A stretch of 64,000 nt of DNA from Pseudaminobacter soli (ex Zhang et al. 2022) (GTDB lineage: Bacteria; Pseudomonadota; Alphaproteobacteria; Rhizobiales; Rhizobiaceae), in the NCBI RefSeq assembly GCF_014595955.1, contig NZ_JABVCF010000003.1, positions 124,001 through 188,000 of the forward strand. Direction: 5' to 3'. A program made the translations under genes and the position numbers. The stretch's first letter is position 1. Every line of letters starts with the position of its first letter. Of the stretch, positions 25,598 to 34,713 are shown one piece after another. The notes under the pieces are model-generated. The model ran no database searches, was not told where the DNA came from, and worked only from the letters and a program-made list of their open reading frames with translations.

Positions 25598-26593
25598 TCA
25601 CACGACCGCCGAAACACTCCCACCCGCGTCTACGGCGCGACCTGCCCCATCCATGGAGAGGTAAGTCGCGCCGCCCGCTTCGGTCCGCAGGAACGCCTCG
25701 CCGCAGGCCTTCGCCAGTTCGCGTACACGCAGGATGTAGCTCTGGCGCTCGGTCACGGAGATGACGCCGCGCGCATCGAGCAGGTTGAAGGTGTGGGAAG
25801 CCTTGATCGCCTGGTCGTAGGCCGGGAAGACGAGCCGGTGGAACTCTCCCTGACTGGGCGCTCCAGCCTTCAGCAGCGCCCGGCACTCCTTCTCGGCGTC
25901 GTCGAAGTGACGCAGCAGCATGGCGGTGTCGGCGTACTCGAAGTTGTGGCGCGAATATTCCTGCTCGGCCTGCAGGAAGACGTCGCCGTAGGTGACCTTC
26001 TCCGCCCCCTCGCGGCCGTTGAAGTTGAGGTCGTAGACGTTGTCCACGCCCTGCACATACATGGCGAGCCGCTCCAGCCCGTAGGTGAGTTCGCCCGAGA
26101 CCGGCGCACATTCGATGCCGCAGACCTGCTGGAAATAGGTGAACTGCGAAACTTCCATGCCGTCGCACCAGCATTCCCAGCCGAGCCCCCAGGCGCCGAG
26201 GGTGGGGCTCTCCCAGTCGTCCTCGACGAAGCGGATGTCGTGGAGCAGCGGGTCGACGCCGATCGCCTGCAGCGAGCCGAGATAGAGCTCCTGCAGGTTC
26301 GGCGGGTTCGGCTTCAGGATGACCTGATACTGATAGTAATGCTGCAGCCGGTTAGGGTTCTCGCCGTAGCGGCCATCCTTAGGACGTCGGGAAGGCTGGA
26401 CATAGGCAGCGTTCCAGGGCTTTGGCCCCAGCGCGCGCAGTGTCGTGGCGGGGTGAAAGGTACCCGCGCCGACCTCCATGTCATAGGGCTGGAGCACCAC
26501 GCAGCCATAGGAGGCCCAGTACTCGTGCAGGGTCAGGATGAGCCCCTGGAATGAGCGGGTCGGATGCATATGGTCGGGCAGTTTCGGGGCCAC
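25598..26593 (-). CDS. glyQ: Glycine-tRNA ligase alpha subunit
   Basis: The catalytic subunit. The 331-residue product contains [82 protein letters not shown]-like [12 protein letters not shown] and [16 protein letters not shown] at 26591-26593 follows GAGGA at seven bases. It precedes glyS by 91 bases, which hold a short hairpin. Confidence 0.97.
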   Translation of the reverse strand: MAPKLPDHMHPTRSFQGLILTLHEYWASYGCVVLQPYDMEVGAGTFHPATTLRALGPKPWNAAYVQPSRRPKDGRYGENPNRLQHYYQYQVILKPNPPNLQELYLGSLQAIGVDPLLHDIRFVEDDWESPTLGAWGLGWECWCDGMEVSQFTYFQQVCGIECAPVSGELTYGLERLAMYVQGVDNVYDLNFNGREGAEKVTYGDVFLQAEQEYSRHNFEYADTAMLLRHFDDAEKECRALLKAGAPSQGEFHRLVFPAYDQAIKASHTFNLLDARGVISVTERQSYILRVRELAKACGEAFLRTEAGGATYLSMDGAGRAVDAGGSVSAVV

Positions 26594-26724
26594 GGAGTTG
26601 TCCTCGGCAGGGGACGGAAAAGACGGTCCGTCCTAGTGGCGCAGCGCTGGAGCGTCAAGTTTGGCGGCGAATTGCGCCGCCGGGCGAAGGTGGCTCCCAG
26701 GACCAGTCGTAGACTTGTCGCGGA

Positions 26725-27186
26725 CTACAGCAGCCGAACATCCAGTCCGAAAGGCTCGATGCGCTTGATCGTGATTAGCGCAGCCGCGGGGTGGCGGTGG
26801 TTGACGATCGCGTTCTGATCCGGACTGCCGGAAATGGGGACGACCGCCGAGGGAACGAACAGGATCGCGGCCTCGAGCCCGGCCAGCCACTCGTCGCCCA
26901 TGCGCTGCGTTTCAGCCTCCCGGCGTCGCCAGTCTGCGGGAAGCTCGTCGACGTTGCGGCGCGTGAACGGAACGTCGTCCGCTACCTCATAGGCGACCAT
27001 CGCAAGCGAGGGCATAAGGTCGGGATCCTCGACATGAACGAGCTTCTCGAGCACGCAGAGCGATGGCGAGGTCGCGGCGTATGTCACGGGGCGACCCACA
27101 GTATTCCATCTTCCATCGAAGCGCAGGCCATAGCCGCCGTCGAATGCATCCGCGAACTGTAAAGTGGAAAGCCGCCACAGCCGCAT
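26725..27186 (-). CDS. RES-domain toxin (NAD+ phosphorylase type)
   Basis: A 153-residue RES-family protein. Known members degrade NAD+ by phosphorolysis or ADP-ribosylate targets. It has MRLWRLSTLQFADAFDGGYG, GRWNTVGRPVTYAATSPSLCVLE and the C-terminal HPAAALITI. The conserved R, E and S of the name can be placed in these segments. It overlaps the stop of the upstream antitoxin by one base (TGATG), giving coupled translation of toxin after antitoxin. Confidence 0.92.
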   Translation of the reverse strand: MRLWRLSTLQFADAFDGGYGLRFDGRWNTVGRPVTYAATSPSLCVLEKLVHVEDPDLMPSLAMVAYEVADDVPFTRRNVDELPADWRRREAETQRMGDEWLAGLEAAILFVPSAVVPISGSPDQNAIVNHRHPAAALITIKRIEPFGLDVRLL

Positions 27187-27629
27187 CAGGCCGCGGCACC
27201 CCAGGCAATCTTTCCAAGGATGGTTTCAATTACCCGCGCGCCGGCCTCGGTCTCAGCCGTCGTGAGCGGCGCCTCGCCGCCCAGTTCAGCGAGGCCCTTG
27301 CGCAGCCAGCGGTTTGCCTTCTCGGTGTCGCCGAAGGCCTCTTCCGCCAGAGACAGGATGCGGACGAGCCGGACGGCCCGATCGGATTCCTCAACCGTTA
27401 GCGGCTGGTTCTTCTCCGCGCGGTGCCTGCGGGTGCGTTGCGGGATGACGAAGCGCTCGATCTCCTGCTCGCTTATACCGGCGGCGGAAAGGCCCCTCAG
27501 GGCAGACAGCGGTAGCCGCCGCCTGACCAGCATGGCTAGATCGGCCTGCGAGCGAACATCAGCGCCGAGCACAGCGGGCCCACCCAGCTTGCGTGCGACC
27601 TTTTCAAATACTGCTACAGAAGTGGCCAT
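27186..27629 (-). CDS. Xre/MbcA/ParS-type antitoxin of the RES pair
   Basis: A 147-residue antitoxin. Its N-terminal helical DNA-binding part (MATSVAVFEKVARKLGG, then MLVRRRLPLSALRGLSAAGIS) precedes a C-terminal toxin-binding domain with AVRLVRILSLAEEAFGDTEKANRWL, the DUF2384 signature. ATG 27627-27629 is preferred over a TTG five codons earlier because GGAAGAG then sits as ribosome site. The promoter carries two operator boxes. This is the usual antitoxin-first order of RES-Xre systems. Confidence 0.92.
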   Translation of the reverse strand: MATSVAVFEKVARKLGGPAVLGADVRSQADLAMLVRRRLPLSALRGLSAAGISEQEIERFVIPQRTRRHRAEKNQPLTVEESDRAVRLVRILSLAEEAFGDTEKANRWLRKGLAELGGEAPLTTAETEAGARVIETILGKIAWGAAA

Positions 27630-27635
27630 ACTCTC

Positions 27636-27676
27636 TTCCGGCAATCTGCCGAAGAATATAGGGCAAATTGCCGGAA
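27636..27676 (-). promoter_or_regulatory. Promoter and tandem operator of the RES-Xre operon
   Basis: Two boxes, GGCAATCTGCC (27640-27650) and GGCAAATTGCC (27662-27672), differ from mutual symmetry at one position and start 22 bases apart, two helical turns. They are part of a 10-bp perfect inverted repeat, TTCCGGCAAT (27636-27645) and ATTGCCGGAA (27667-27676). On the minus strand a TATATT -10 sits between the boxes, with TTGCGT 16 bases upstream as -35. Binding at both boxes would block the promoter. Confidence 0.75.
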
Positions 27677-27708
27677 ACGCAATGCAGCCGGGCAGTACCC
27701 TTCGGCGT

Positions 27709-27850
27709 CATTCCGGCCGACGGAAGCGATGCGGAGGGAGAGCCGGAATTCATTCCGTAACGGTTCAGGACGCGCAGCGGCGCGCCAACCGCAAAGATTC
27801 CGGAATGGAATCCCGGGTCTACGCAGTCGCTTACGCTCCTGCTTCGACCG
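27709..27850. repeat. Intergenic repeat element, copy 1
   Basis: A short repeat unit with GTCATTCCGG at one end and paired CCGGAATTCATTCCG (27743-27757) and CGGAATGGAATCCCGG (27801-27816) arms, followed by a GTCGCTTACGCTCC tail. A second copy with the same arms lies at 42121-42265. It has no coding capacity and lies between the antitoxin promoter and the end of the TPR gene. Confidence 0.6.
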
Positions 27851-27875
27851 GGAGGACGTGCTTCCCGCCCCTTTC

Positions 27876-29645
27876 TTACCCCTTTGGCTCGGCCGCCTTT
27901 GGCTGAGGCTTCGCCGAATCCAGGGCGGTCTTGCCTTCGATCGGCGGGAGCCCTTCCGCCAGCTTCTTCTGGACGCTGAGAAGCACGTCCGGCTCCGGCT
28001 TCAGATCGCGGGCGTGGCGCCACTGGAAGGTCGCCTCGAGCTTGCGGCCGGCGCGCCAGTAGGCATCGCCGAGATGGTCGTTGAGGACCGGGTCGTCCGG
28101 CTTCAGCGAAACGGCCCGCTCCAGTTCGACCACCGCTTCCTCGAACCGGTTCAGGCGGTAGTAGGCCCAGCCCAGCGAGTCGACGATGTAGCCGTCGCCC
28201 GGCCGGAGATCGACCGCCCTACGGATCAGATCGAGGGCTTCCTCGAGGTTGAGGTTCATGTCGACCCAGGAATAGCCGAGATAGTTCATCACCTGAGGCT
28301 GGTTCGGGAACAGCTGGAGCGCCTTCTTGAAGTTCGGCTCGGCTTTGGCCCACTGCTTCAGCCGCTCATAGGCGATGCCGCGCTGATAGAAGATATTCCA
28401 GTTCGACGCGGTCGGCTCCTTCAGCCGCTCCACCGCCCGGTCATAAACCTCGGCAGCCGATTTGTAGTCCTCCTTCGAAGCATACACGCCGCCGAGCGCC
28501 AGATAGGCCCGCATGTCGTCTGGTTCGGCGTCGAGCAGGATCTTCAGATGCATGATCGCCTCGTCGTGCCGCTTGAGGTCGGCAAGATTGAGGCCCAGTT
28601 GCAGTTCCGCCGCGCGCCTGATCGGAGACGCCGCCGGGATCTTCTCGTAGTAGGCGATCGCTTCCTCGGAATTGTTCTGCTGTTCGGCGAGCGATGCCAG
28701 TTGGAGCAGGACGGCGTCGCTGTCGGGCCGCAGCGCCAACGCGAGTTGCAGGTACATCTTGACGAAGGGCTCGCCGCCGCCGCGGTTGAGCGCCGCTCCG
28801 AGGTCAAGCAGGACCTCGCTGGCGCCATCCGAGACGGTCGCGATGACGGGGTCCACCTTCTCGCCCGCCTCGATCTTCTTGCGCAGTGCCTGCAGCGGAA
28901 GACGCCCGGACGAGAACTCGTCGGCCCTGCTGAGGACATCCAGCGCGCCCTGCTTGTCGCCCCTGCGGACGAGGAAACCGGCATAGGCCTCGGCTGCGCG
29001 CAGCCAGGTCTCCGGCGCGGCTCCGCCCGCAGCCACATTGTCCATCGCAGCCTGGTAGGCAGCATCCGCCTCCTCCGGCATGCCGGCCATTTCGGCAACC
29101 AAGCCTCGATGCAGGGCGACGAAGAGCTCGAACCACTCCGGACCCTGCAGGCTCTCGAGCCCGGCGAGCGCATCAGCCCCGTCGTTGCGGCCAACCTGGG
29201 TCCAGGCCGTCATCAGGCCGGTGATCAACCGGTCGAGATCGGACTCGACGGTGAGCTTCAGCCAGTCGCCTGCCTCGCGGTACTGGTTCTTGCGGATGGC
29301 ATCGACCGCCAGCGCAACACGGGAGAAGCGCTCAACCTCGGGTACCGTCTTCAGCTTCTCGGCGAGAGGAAGCGCGTCGTCGAACCGGCCGGAGGAGATG
29401 AGAACCAGCATCAGGCTTTGCTGAAGCTGCTGGTTGTTCGGATCGAAGTCGAGTGCGCGGCGATAGTAGGCGATCGCCGAATCCATGTCGTTGTCGACTT
29501 CGGCGACCCGGGCGGCCAGATAGGCGCCTGTGAAAGAGCCGATATTGACGGATTCGGGGGCGCGCTTTGCGATAGCCTGCGGGCCCACCAGGAGTGCGGT
29601 GGTCAGCGCCGACACGCTGGCAAGCCAGATCATTCGCTTAAGCAT
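27876..29645 (-). CDS. Tetratricopeptide repeat protein, exported
   Basis: A 589-residue protein with an N-terminal signal peptide (MLKRMIWLASVSALTTALLVG) and many TPR units. Examples: DNDMDSAIAYYRRALDFDPNN near the start; SEEAIAYYEKIPAASP in the middle; and QWAKAEPNFKKALQLFPNQPQVMNYLGYSWVD, LEEALDLIRRAVDLRPGDG and RFEEAVVELERAVSLKPDDP near the end. Such repeats bind protein partners, probably in the periplasm or envelope. ATG at 29643-29645 follows GGAAAGGA. It is a common conserved protein next to the polyprenyl synthase in rhizobia; no enzymatic part is present. Confidence 0.88.
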   Translation of the reverse strand: MLKRMIWLASVSALTTALLVGPQAIAKRAPESVNIGSFTGAYLAARVAEVDNDMDSAIAYYRRALDFDPNNQQLQQSLMLVLISSGRFDDALPLAEKLKTVPEVERFSRVALAVDAIRKNQYREAGDWLKLTVESDLDRLITGLMTAWTQVGRNDGADALAGLESLQGPEWFELFVALHRGLVAEMAGMPEEADAAYQAAMDNVAAGGAAPETWLRAAEAYAGFLVRRGDKQGALDVLSRADEFSSGRLPLQALRKKIEAGEKVDPVIATVSDGASEVLLDLGAALNRGGGEPFVKMYLQLALALRPDSDAVLLQLASLAEQQNNSEEAIAYYEKIPAASPIRRAAELQLGLNLADLKRHDEAIMHLKILLDAEPDDMRAYLALGGVYASKEDYKSAAEVYDRAVERLKEPTASNWNIFYQRGIAYERLKQWAKAEPNFKKALQLFPNQPQVMNYLGYSWVDMNLNLEEALDLIRRAVDLRPGDGYIVDSLGWAYYRLNRFEEAVVELERAVSLKPDDPVLNDHLGDAYWRAGRKLEATFQWRHARDLKPEPDVLLSVQKKLAEGLPPIEGKTALDSAKPQPKAAEPKG

Positions 29646-29774
29646 CATCGTCCTTTCCGGCGCGTCCTGCTCAGGGGATAGTCCAGAGGTCAATCCTACA
29701 AGCATGGCCATTTTGCGGTGTCGCATCACTTCACCGCGACCGGCCCGGTTCGCGACCGTCGAGGCGTCAGCCGA

Positions 29775-30791
29775 TCAGACCACGCGACTTATGCAGAAAT
29801 CGATAACATCGATCAGCGCCGATTTATAGGTCGTCGCCGGGAGCGGGGCCAGCGCATCGCGCGCGATCTCGCCGAAGTGACGCGCGCGGCCGATCGTGTC
29901 GGTTATCGCTCCATGGCGGGCCATCAACGCCATCGCTTTCTCCAGCGCCGCATCATCCGCGATGTTGTCCTCGATCGCCTGCTTCCAGAAGGCGCGCTCC
30001 TCGGAGGAACCGCGGCGGTAGCAGAGGATCACCGGAAGCGTGACCTTCCCCTCGCGGAAATCGTCGCCGACATTCTTGCCGAGCTTCTTGGTGTCCCCGC
30101 CATAATCCAGTGCATCGTCAATCAACTGGAAGGCCAGTCCGAGATTCATGCCGTAGGAACGCAGCGCCGCGCGGTCGTTGCGGGAGGCGCCCGCGATCAC
30201 CGGACCGACCTCGGCGGCTGCCGAGAACAGCGCCGCGGTCTTGGCCTTGATCACCGAAAAGTATTCGTCCTCGGTGGTCTCCAGGTTCTTGGCCGCGGCA
30301 AGCTGCATGACTTCGCCCTCGGCGATGATAGACGCCGCCGTGGACAGAATGTCGAGCGCATCGAGCGAGCCGACCTCGACCATCATCCGGAAGGCCTGGC
30401 CGAGCAGGAAATCTCCGACGAGCACGCTCGCCTGATTCCCCCAAATGGTGCGCGCCGTCTTGCGACCGCGCCGCATGTCGCTCTCGTCGACCACGTCGTC
30501 ATGCAGGAGGGTCGCCGTGTGCATGAACTCGACACTGGTCGCGAGTTTCACGTGACCGTCGCCGCTGTAGCCGAACATCTCCGCCGAGGCCAAGGTCACC
30601 ATGGGCCGCAGACGCTTGCCGCCCGAGGAGATCAGGTGGTTGGCGATTTCCGGGATCATCTCGACGTCTGATCCGGCCTTGGACAGGATCAGCTTGTTCA
30701 CCTCGCCCAAGCCGGCCGCCGTGAGGTCGATCAGTTTCCTGATCGAGGGTTCGCGCTTTCCGTCTTCGAGATTGAGAACGACGCCCAACAC
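29775..30791 (-). CDS. ispB: Polyprenyl diphosphate synthase
   Basis: A long-chain trans-prenyltransferase that makes the side chain of ubiquinone. The 338-residue product has GGKRLRPMVTLASAEMF, the first Asp-rich motif LLHDDVVDESDMRRG, and the second LAFQLIDDALDYGG. Residues before the first DDxxD do not define chain length with confidence (octa- or decaprenyl; alphaproteobacteria usually have Q-10). The GTG at 30789-30791 is favoured because GGGGA is six bases upstream. It is divergent from the DUF2007 gene. Confidence 0.95.
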   Translation of the reverse strand: MLGVVLNLEDGKREPSIRKLIDLTAAGLGEVNKLILSKAGSDVEMIPEIANHLISSGGKRLRPMVTLASAEMFGYSGDGHVKLATSVEFMHTATLLHDDVVDESDMRRGRKTARTIWGNQASVLVGDFLLGQAFRMMVEVGSLDALDILSTAASIIAEGEVMQLAAAKNLETTEDEYFSVIKAKTAALFSAAAEVGPVIAGASRNDRAALRSYGMNLGLAFQLIDDALDYGGDTKKLGKNVGDDFREGKVTLPVILCYRRGSSEERAFWKQAIEDNIADDAALEKAMALMARHGAITDTIGRARHFGEIARDALAPLPATTYKSALIDVIDFCISRVV

Positions 30792-30938
30792 ATTCACTCC
30801 CCGTCACAGGTCGCCGAAGGCGGCCTTTGTCCGGCCGAGGTTTAGTGCCTCCCGCCCCTCCGACTCAAGTGTTGATTCGCACAGACCTCCCTGCGCCCCC
30901 GGTTTACTTGGCACCATTTAGCTGCGACTCTCATTTCC

Positions 30939-31163
30939 ATGATCGAGCTTCTTCGCACGAATGACGCCGTCGTCCTGTCTTTCGCCCAAGCGCTGCTCAG
31001 GGACGCGGGAATCGACTGCCTTGTCGCCGACCAGAACATGAGCATTGCCGACGGCTCGCTGGGAATCCTGCCGCGCCGGCTGCTCGTGGCAGAGGAGGAT
31101 GCAGACGCCGCAAGGCGCCTCTTCGTCGACGCGGGGATCGGCCACGAGATCCGAAAAGGCTGA
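30939..31163 (+). CDS. DUF2007 domain protein
   Basis: A 74-residue protein, MIELLRTNDAVVLSFAQALL, with SLGILPRRLLVAEEDADAARRL. This is the DUF2007 (signal-transducing PII-like fold) pattern. No function is known. It is the first gene of a plus-strand run with the TrmN6-like methyltransferase 14 bases downstream, so the pair is probably co-transcribed. Confidence 0.88.
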   Translation: MIELLRTNDAVVLSFAQALLRDAGIDCLVADQNMSIADGSLGILPRRLLVAEEDADAARRLFVDAGIGHEIRKG

Positions 31164-31177
31164 GCCGCCGTGGCTCC

Positions 31178-31978
31178 ATGCTGACGAGCAGTGATCCTAG
31201 CGACGAGCCTTTGACGGACCGCACCGTCGACGGCTTCCATCGCGGCCGCTTCTTCCTGGTCCAGCCCGCCAAGGGCGGGCACCGGGCCGGCATGGACGCG
31301 CTGGTGCTTGCCGCGGCCACGCCCTCGGGTTTTGCGGGGATGGCGGTGGATTTCGGGGCGGGCGCTGGCGCGGTCGGGTTCGCCGTGGCGGCCCGCTGTC
31401 CGGCGGCGCGCGTCCTTCTCGTCGAGCGCTCGCCCGAGATGGTGTCATTCGCCAGGCTGTCGCTCGCCAACGCGGGGAATTCCCATCTCGCCTCCCGCAT
31501 CGACATACTGCAGACCGACGTGTCGCTCGCCGGCAGAGCACGAGAGGCGGCGGGGCTGAGGGACCGCTCGGCGGACTTCGTGCTGATGAACCCGCCCTTC
31601 AACGAGCCGATCGACCGCTCCACGCCAAACGAACTGCGGCGCGAGGCGCATGTCGGCAGCGGGTCGGTCTTCGCCGACTGGCTGCGCAGCGCCGCCGCCG
31701 TCCTGAAGCCGCGCGGCAAGGTCGCCCTGATCGCCCGCCCTTCCTCGCTGGCAGACATTCTCACAGCCCTCTCGGGCCGGTTCGGCGGCGCCGAGATCCT
31801 GCCCGTTTATGCGACGCTCTCCCGCCCGGCGATCCGGATCGTCGTGCGCGCGATCCGCGGCGCGCGTGGTGCCCCGTCGATCATGCCGCCGCTTGTCCTC
31901 CACCGGGAGGAGGACCAAAGTTTCACTGCTGAAGCCGACGCAATCCTGTCCGGAGAGTCCTCGCTGTTCGACGATTGA
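31178..31978 (+). CDS. TrmN6-like SAM-dependent methyltransferase
   Basis: A 266-residue class I methyltransferase resembling tRNA1(Val) (adenine37-N6)-methyltransferase. SAM motif I is VDFGAGAGAVGFAVAARCP (58-76) and the catalytic NPPF motif is VLMNPPFNEP (135-144), as in N6-adenine enzymes. GRFFLVQPAKGGHRAGMDALVLAA is the typical N-terminal segment. The target (tRNA or another N6 substrate) is inferred from family only. The S49 peptidase gene begins 57 bases after its stop. Confidence 0.88.
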   Translation: MLTSSDPSDEPLTDRTVDGFHRGRFFLVQPAKGGHRAGMDALVLAAATPSGFAGMAVDFGAGAGAVGFAVAARCPAARVLLVERSPEMVSFARLSLANAGNSHLASRIDILQTDVSLAGRAREAAGLRDRSADFVLMNPPFNEPIDRSTPNELRREAHVGSGSVFADWLRSAAAVLKPRGKVALIARPSSLADILTALSGRFGGAEILPVYATLSRPAIRIVVRAIRGARGAPSIMPPLVLHREEDQSFTAEADAILSGESSLFDD

Positions 31979-32034
31979 TCACCGGCATTGCGCGGAACGC
32001 GTCAATTCCTACATGCGTGGTGCCATCAACAACA

Positions 32035-32919
32035 ATGGAGCGCTCCAGCGTGACGTCCTTCTTCCGCCGCCTCCTGCCCAAGTCCATGCGGTCGGACGGG
32101 GTCACCATTCCTGTCGTTCGCCTAAACGGAACGATCATGGCTGGCGGAGGGCAGTTCCGGCAGAACCTGTCCTTAGCCACGGTCGCCGGGCTGCTGGAAA
32201 AGGCCTTCGCCCTCAAGGATGCTCCAGCCGTGGCGATCTCGATCAATTCGCCCGGCGGCTCGGCGGTCCAGTCGCGGCTGATCTTTACGCGCATCCGCGA
32301 TCTCGCCCAGGAGAAGAACAAGAAGGTCTTCGTCTTCGTCGAGGACGTGGCGGCCTCGGGCGGATACATGATCGCAGTCGCGGGCGACGAGATCATCGCG
32401 GACCCCTCCTCGATCGTCGGCTCGATCGGAGTGATCACCGCCTCCTTCGGCTTTCCGGAACTCCTGAAGAAGCTCGGCATCGAGCGGCGCGTCCATACGG
32501 CCGGCAGCAACAAGTCGATTCTCGACCCGTTCCGCCCGGAGCGGGAAGAGGACATCGAAACGCTCAAGGCATTGCAGCTGCAGGTTCACGACACATTCAT
32601 CGACCTCGTCAAGGAACGCCGCGGCGATAACCTGGCCGATGACCCGGATCTGTTCACCGGAATGTTCTGGAGCGGAAAGAAGGCGCTGGCACTCGGTCTG
32701 GTGGACGGCCTCGGCGACATGCGCGGCTTCCTCAAGAACCGCTATGGCGACAAGACCCAGCTGAAGCTGATCGCTCCGCCGCGCGGGCTGTTCGGGCGCC
32801 GGCTCGCCCTGTTCGGATCACAGTCCGAGGGGCGGATCGCGGAGGCAGCCGGCAGCGTCGCCACGGGTCTCGTGGAGGTGATGGAAGAGCGCGCCCTGTG
32901 GAGCCGATTCGGGCTTTGA
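32035..32919 (+). CDS. S49 family peptidase (SppA-like)
   Basis: A 294-residue serine protease related to signal peptide peptidase A. The Ser-Lys dyad is Ser108 in EDVAASGGYMIAVA and Lys160 in AGSNKSILDPF. SINSPGGSAVQSR (69-81) is the first conserved block and SIVGSIGVITASFG the oxyanion region. The length equals the half-size bacterial SppA. ATG 32035 is chosen; a GTG at 32050 has a better ribosome site (TGGAGCG) and would shorten it by five residues. No membrane helix is clear, so it may be cytoplasmic. Confidence 0.92.
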   Translation: MERSSVTSFFRRLLPKSMRSDGVTIPVVRLNGTIMAGGGQFRQNLSLATVAGLLEKAFALKDAPAVAISINSPGGSAVQSRLIFTRIRDLAQEKNKKVFVFVEDVAASGGYMIAVAGDEIIADPSSIVGSIGVITASFGFPELLKKLGIERRVHTAGSNKSILDPFRPEREEDIETLKALQLQVHDTFIDLVKERRGDNLADDPDLFTGMFWSGKKALALGLVDGLGDMRGFLKNRYGDKTQLKLIAPPRGLFGRRLALFGSQSEGRIAEAAGSVATGLVEVMEERALWSRFGL

Positions 32920-33001
32920 TGGCCCACGCGATTACGATTATCATGTCATCCAGCCGATCTGACCGCTCGCGCCGGATGGTCGGCTCAAGGGAGAAATGGT
33001 C

Positions 33002-33187
33002 ATGCCGCAGCTCATCTTCTTCGCCGCGGTCGGCGCCGCCGCCTATCTGGGCTATAGGGCATTCGTCCGCGAAGCGGAGCGCGTGACCGCCAAGATCAAG
33101 CGTCACGAGAAGCAGGCGAAAACCGGGGCCTGCGGCACCCTGGTCTTGGACCCCAAGACCGGCGAATACCGTCCCGCCAACGACTGA
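33002..33187 (+). CDS. Small membrane-anchored protein
   Basis: A 61-residue protein with one N-terminal helix (PQLIFFAAVGAAAYLGYRAF) and a basic cytoplasmic tail (RVTAKIKRHEKQAKTGACG, ending LVLDPKTGEYRPAND). I know this type as a small conserved protein in rhizobial genomes, without function. ATG at 33002 is preferred over one two codons earlier by ribosome-site spacing. It is followed ten bases later by ispE and is likely co-transcribed. Confidence 0.8.
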   Translation: MPQLIFFAAVGAAAYLGYRAFVREAERVTAKIKRHEKQAKTGACGTLVLDPKTGEYRPAND

Positions 33188-33197
33188 CCGCCCGCAC

Positions 33198-34100
33198 ATG
33201 ACCTCAGCTACGAGGGCCGTCTCCGAAGCGGCACCCGCCAAGATCAATCTTGCCCTACATGTGGTTGGGCGGCGGCCCGATGGTTACCATCTGATCGAGA
33301 GCCTTTCCGTCTTCACGGCCTACGGCGACCAGGTCGCGGTCGCTCCGGCGCCGCATGACGCTTTTAGCCTCGCTGGACCCTTCGCAGGCGATGCGCCGGA
33401 CGGAAGGGAGAACCTGGCCGTCAGGGCGCGCGAGGCGCTGCGAGAGGTGGCCGGCTATGAGAACACCCCGCCGGTTTTGATCTTCCTGGAGAAGAACATC
33501 CCCGCCATGGCCGGCCTGGGCGGAGGATCGAGCGACGCGGCCGCGGTGCTGCGGGCGCTGACGCGGCTATGGAAGCTCGACCTCGACGGCGCCCAGCTGT
33601 CCAGGATCGGGGCATCCCTCGGCGCTGACGTGCCCATGTGCGTGCGCGGCCGGCCCCTGATCGCTCGTGGTATCGGCGAGCAGATCGAGGAACGTGCCGG
33701 TTTCCCGGTGCTGCGCATGGTCCTGGTCAATCCGCGCGTGCCGGTCTCGACCCCGGCCGTGTTCGGCGCGCTGAAGAGCCACGACAACGCGCCATTGCCG
33801 CCGCTCCCGCAGAAGGCAAACGACGCGGTCCTGATCGAATGGCTGCAGGCCACCCGCAACGACCTGTCGGAACCGGCGGCCGGTCTTGCGCCTGTCATCG
33901 GAGAAGCGCTCGCCGCCCTCCGCGTCAGTGGCGCCAGCTTGGCGCGGATGTCCGGCTCGGGCGCGACCTGCTTCGGCCTGTTTCCCAGCGCCGCAGCGGC
34001 CGAACGCGCTGCGGCTATCATCTCGAAGCAACAGCACGACTGGTTCGTGATCGCGACGGAAACCGGCGGGTCGGGTGGTCCGGTCGGTGTAGCCGGCTGA
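33198..34100 (+). CDS. ispE: 4-diphosphocytidyl-2-C-methyl-D-erythritol kinase
   Basis: IspE is the fourth step of the MEP isoprenoid route, a GHMP kinase. The 300-residue product has EAAPAKINLALHVVGRRPDGYH, the GHMP ATP-binding IPAMAGLGGGSSDAAAVLRAL, GADVPMCVRGRPLI and a C-terminal ARMSGSGATCFGLF. Start at 33198. It provides the isoprenoid precursors used by the polyprenyl synthase nearby. Confidence 0.97.
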   Translation: MTSATRAVSEAAPAKINLALHVVGRRPDGYHLIESLSVFTAYGDQVAVAPAPHDAFSLAGPFAGDAPDGRENLAVRAREALREVAGYENTPPVLIFLEKNIPAMAGLGGGSSDAAAVLRALTRLWKLDLDGAQLSRIGASLGADVPMCVRGRPLIARGIGEQIEERAGFPVLRMVLVNPRVPVSTPAVFGALKSHDNAPLPPLPQKANDAVLIEWLQATRNDLSEPAAGLAPVIGEALAALRVSGASLARMSGSGATCFGLFPSAAAAERAAAIISKQQHDWFVIATETGGSGGPVGVAG

Positions 34101-34131
34101 TCGCTAAAGGGTCGTCATCGGGAGAGCGTCA

Positions 34132-34683
34132 ATGTCCGCCACAGCCAGAGAGTTCATTCCAGTCCGCATCGCCGTGTTGACCGTCTCGGATACGCGCACG
34201 CTGGCCGACGACAAGTCAGGGCAGACGCTCGCCGACCGCATCATCGAAGCCGGGCACATCCTTGCAGACCGCGCCGTCGTCAGCGACGACGTCGAGAAGA
34301 TCCGGGAGAAGGTGCTGGCATGGACGGAAGACGATGGCGTCGATGTGGTGATCACCACCGGCGGCACCGGCTTCACCGGCCGCGATGTGACCCCGGATGC
34401 GCTGGAGCCGATCTTCGAGAAGAAGATGGACGGGTTTTCGGAAGTCTTTCACCGTATCTCCTACGACAAGATCGGCACCTCGACGATCCAGTCGCGGGCG
34501 ACCGGCGGCGTCGTCAACGCCACCTTCGTCTTCGCGCTGCCCGGTTCGCCCGGGGCATGCAAGGACGCCTGGGACGGCATCCTGAAGCAGCAACTCGACT
34601 ACCGCCACATGCCCTGCAACTTCGTGGAGATCATGCCGCGCCTCGACGAGCACCTGAGGCGCGGAAGCGGTGGCTCGGCTTGA
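34132..34683 (+). CDS. moaB: Molybdenum cofactor biosynthesis protein B
   Basis: A 183-residue MoaB/MogA-type protein that adenylylates or transfers molybdate onto molybdopterin. It has IAVLTVSDTRTLADDKSGQTL, VVITTGGTGFTGRDVTPDALEP and LPGSPGACKDAWDGILKQQLDYRHMPCNFVEIMPRL. The GGxGxTxxD motif (GGTGFTGRD) is intact. Length matches MoaB. Confidence 0.95.
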   Translation: MSATAREFIPVRIAVLTVSDTRTLADDKSGQTLADRIIEAGHILADRAVVSDDVEKIREKVLAWTEDDGVDVVITTGGTGFTGRDVTPDALEPIFEKKMDGFSEVFHRISYDKIGTSTIQSRATGGVVNATFVFALPGSPGACKDAWDGILKQQLDYRHMPCNFVEIMPRLDEHLRRGSGGSA

Positions 34684-34713
34684 TCGAAGGTCAAGTCCGG
34701 CCAAGACGACCGA

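Noticed and set aside
27729-29681. A 650-codon plus-strand open frame
   Set aside because: It is antisense to the TPR gene. Long antisense frames are common at this GC content, and no family or ribosome site supports it.
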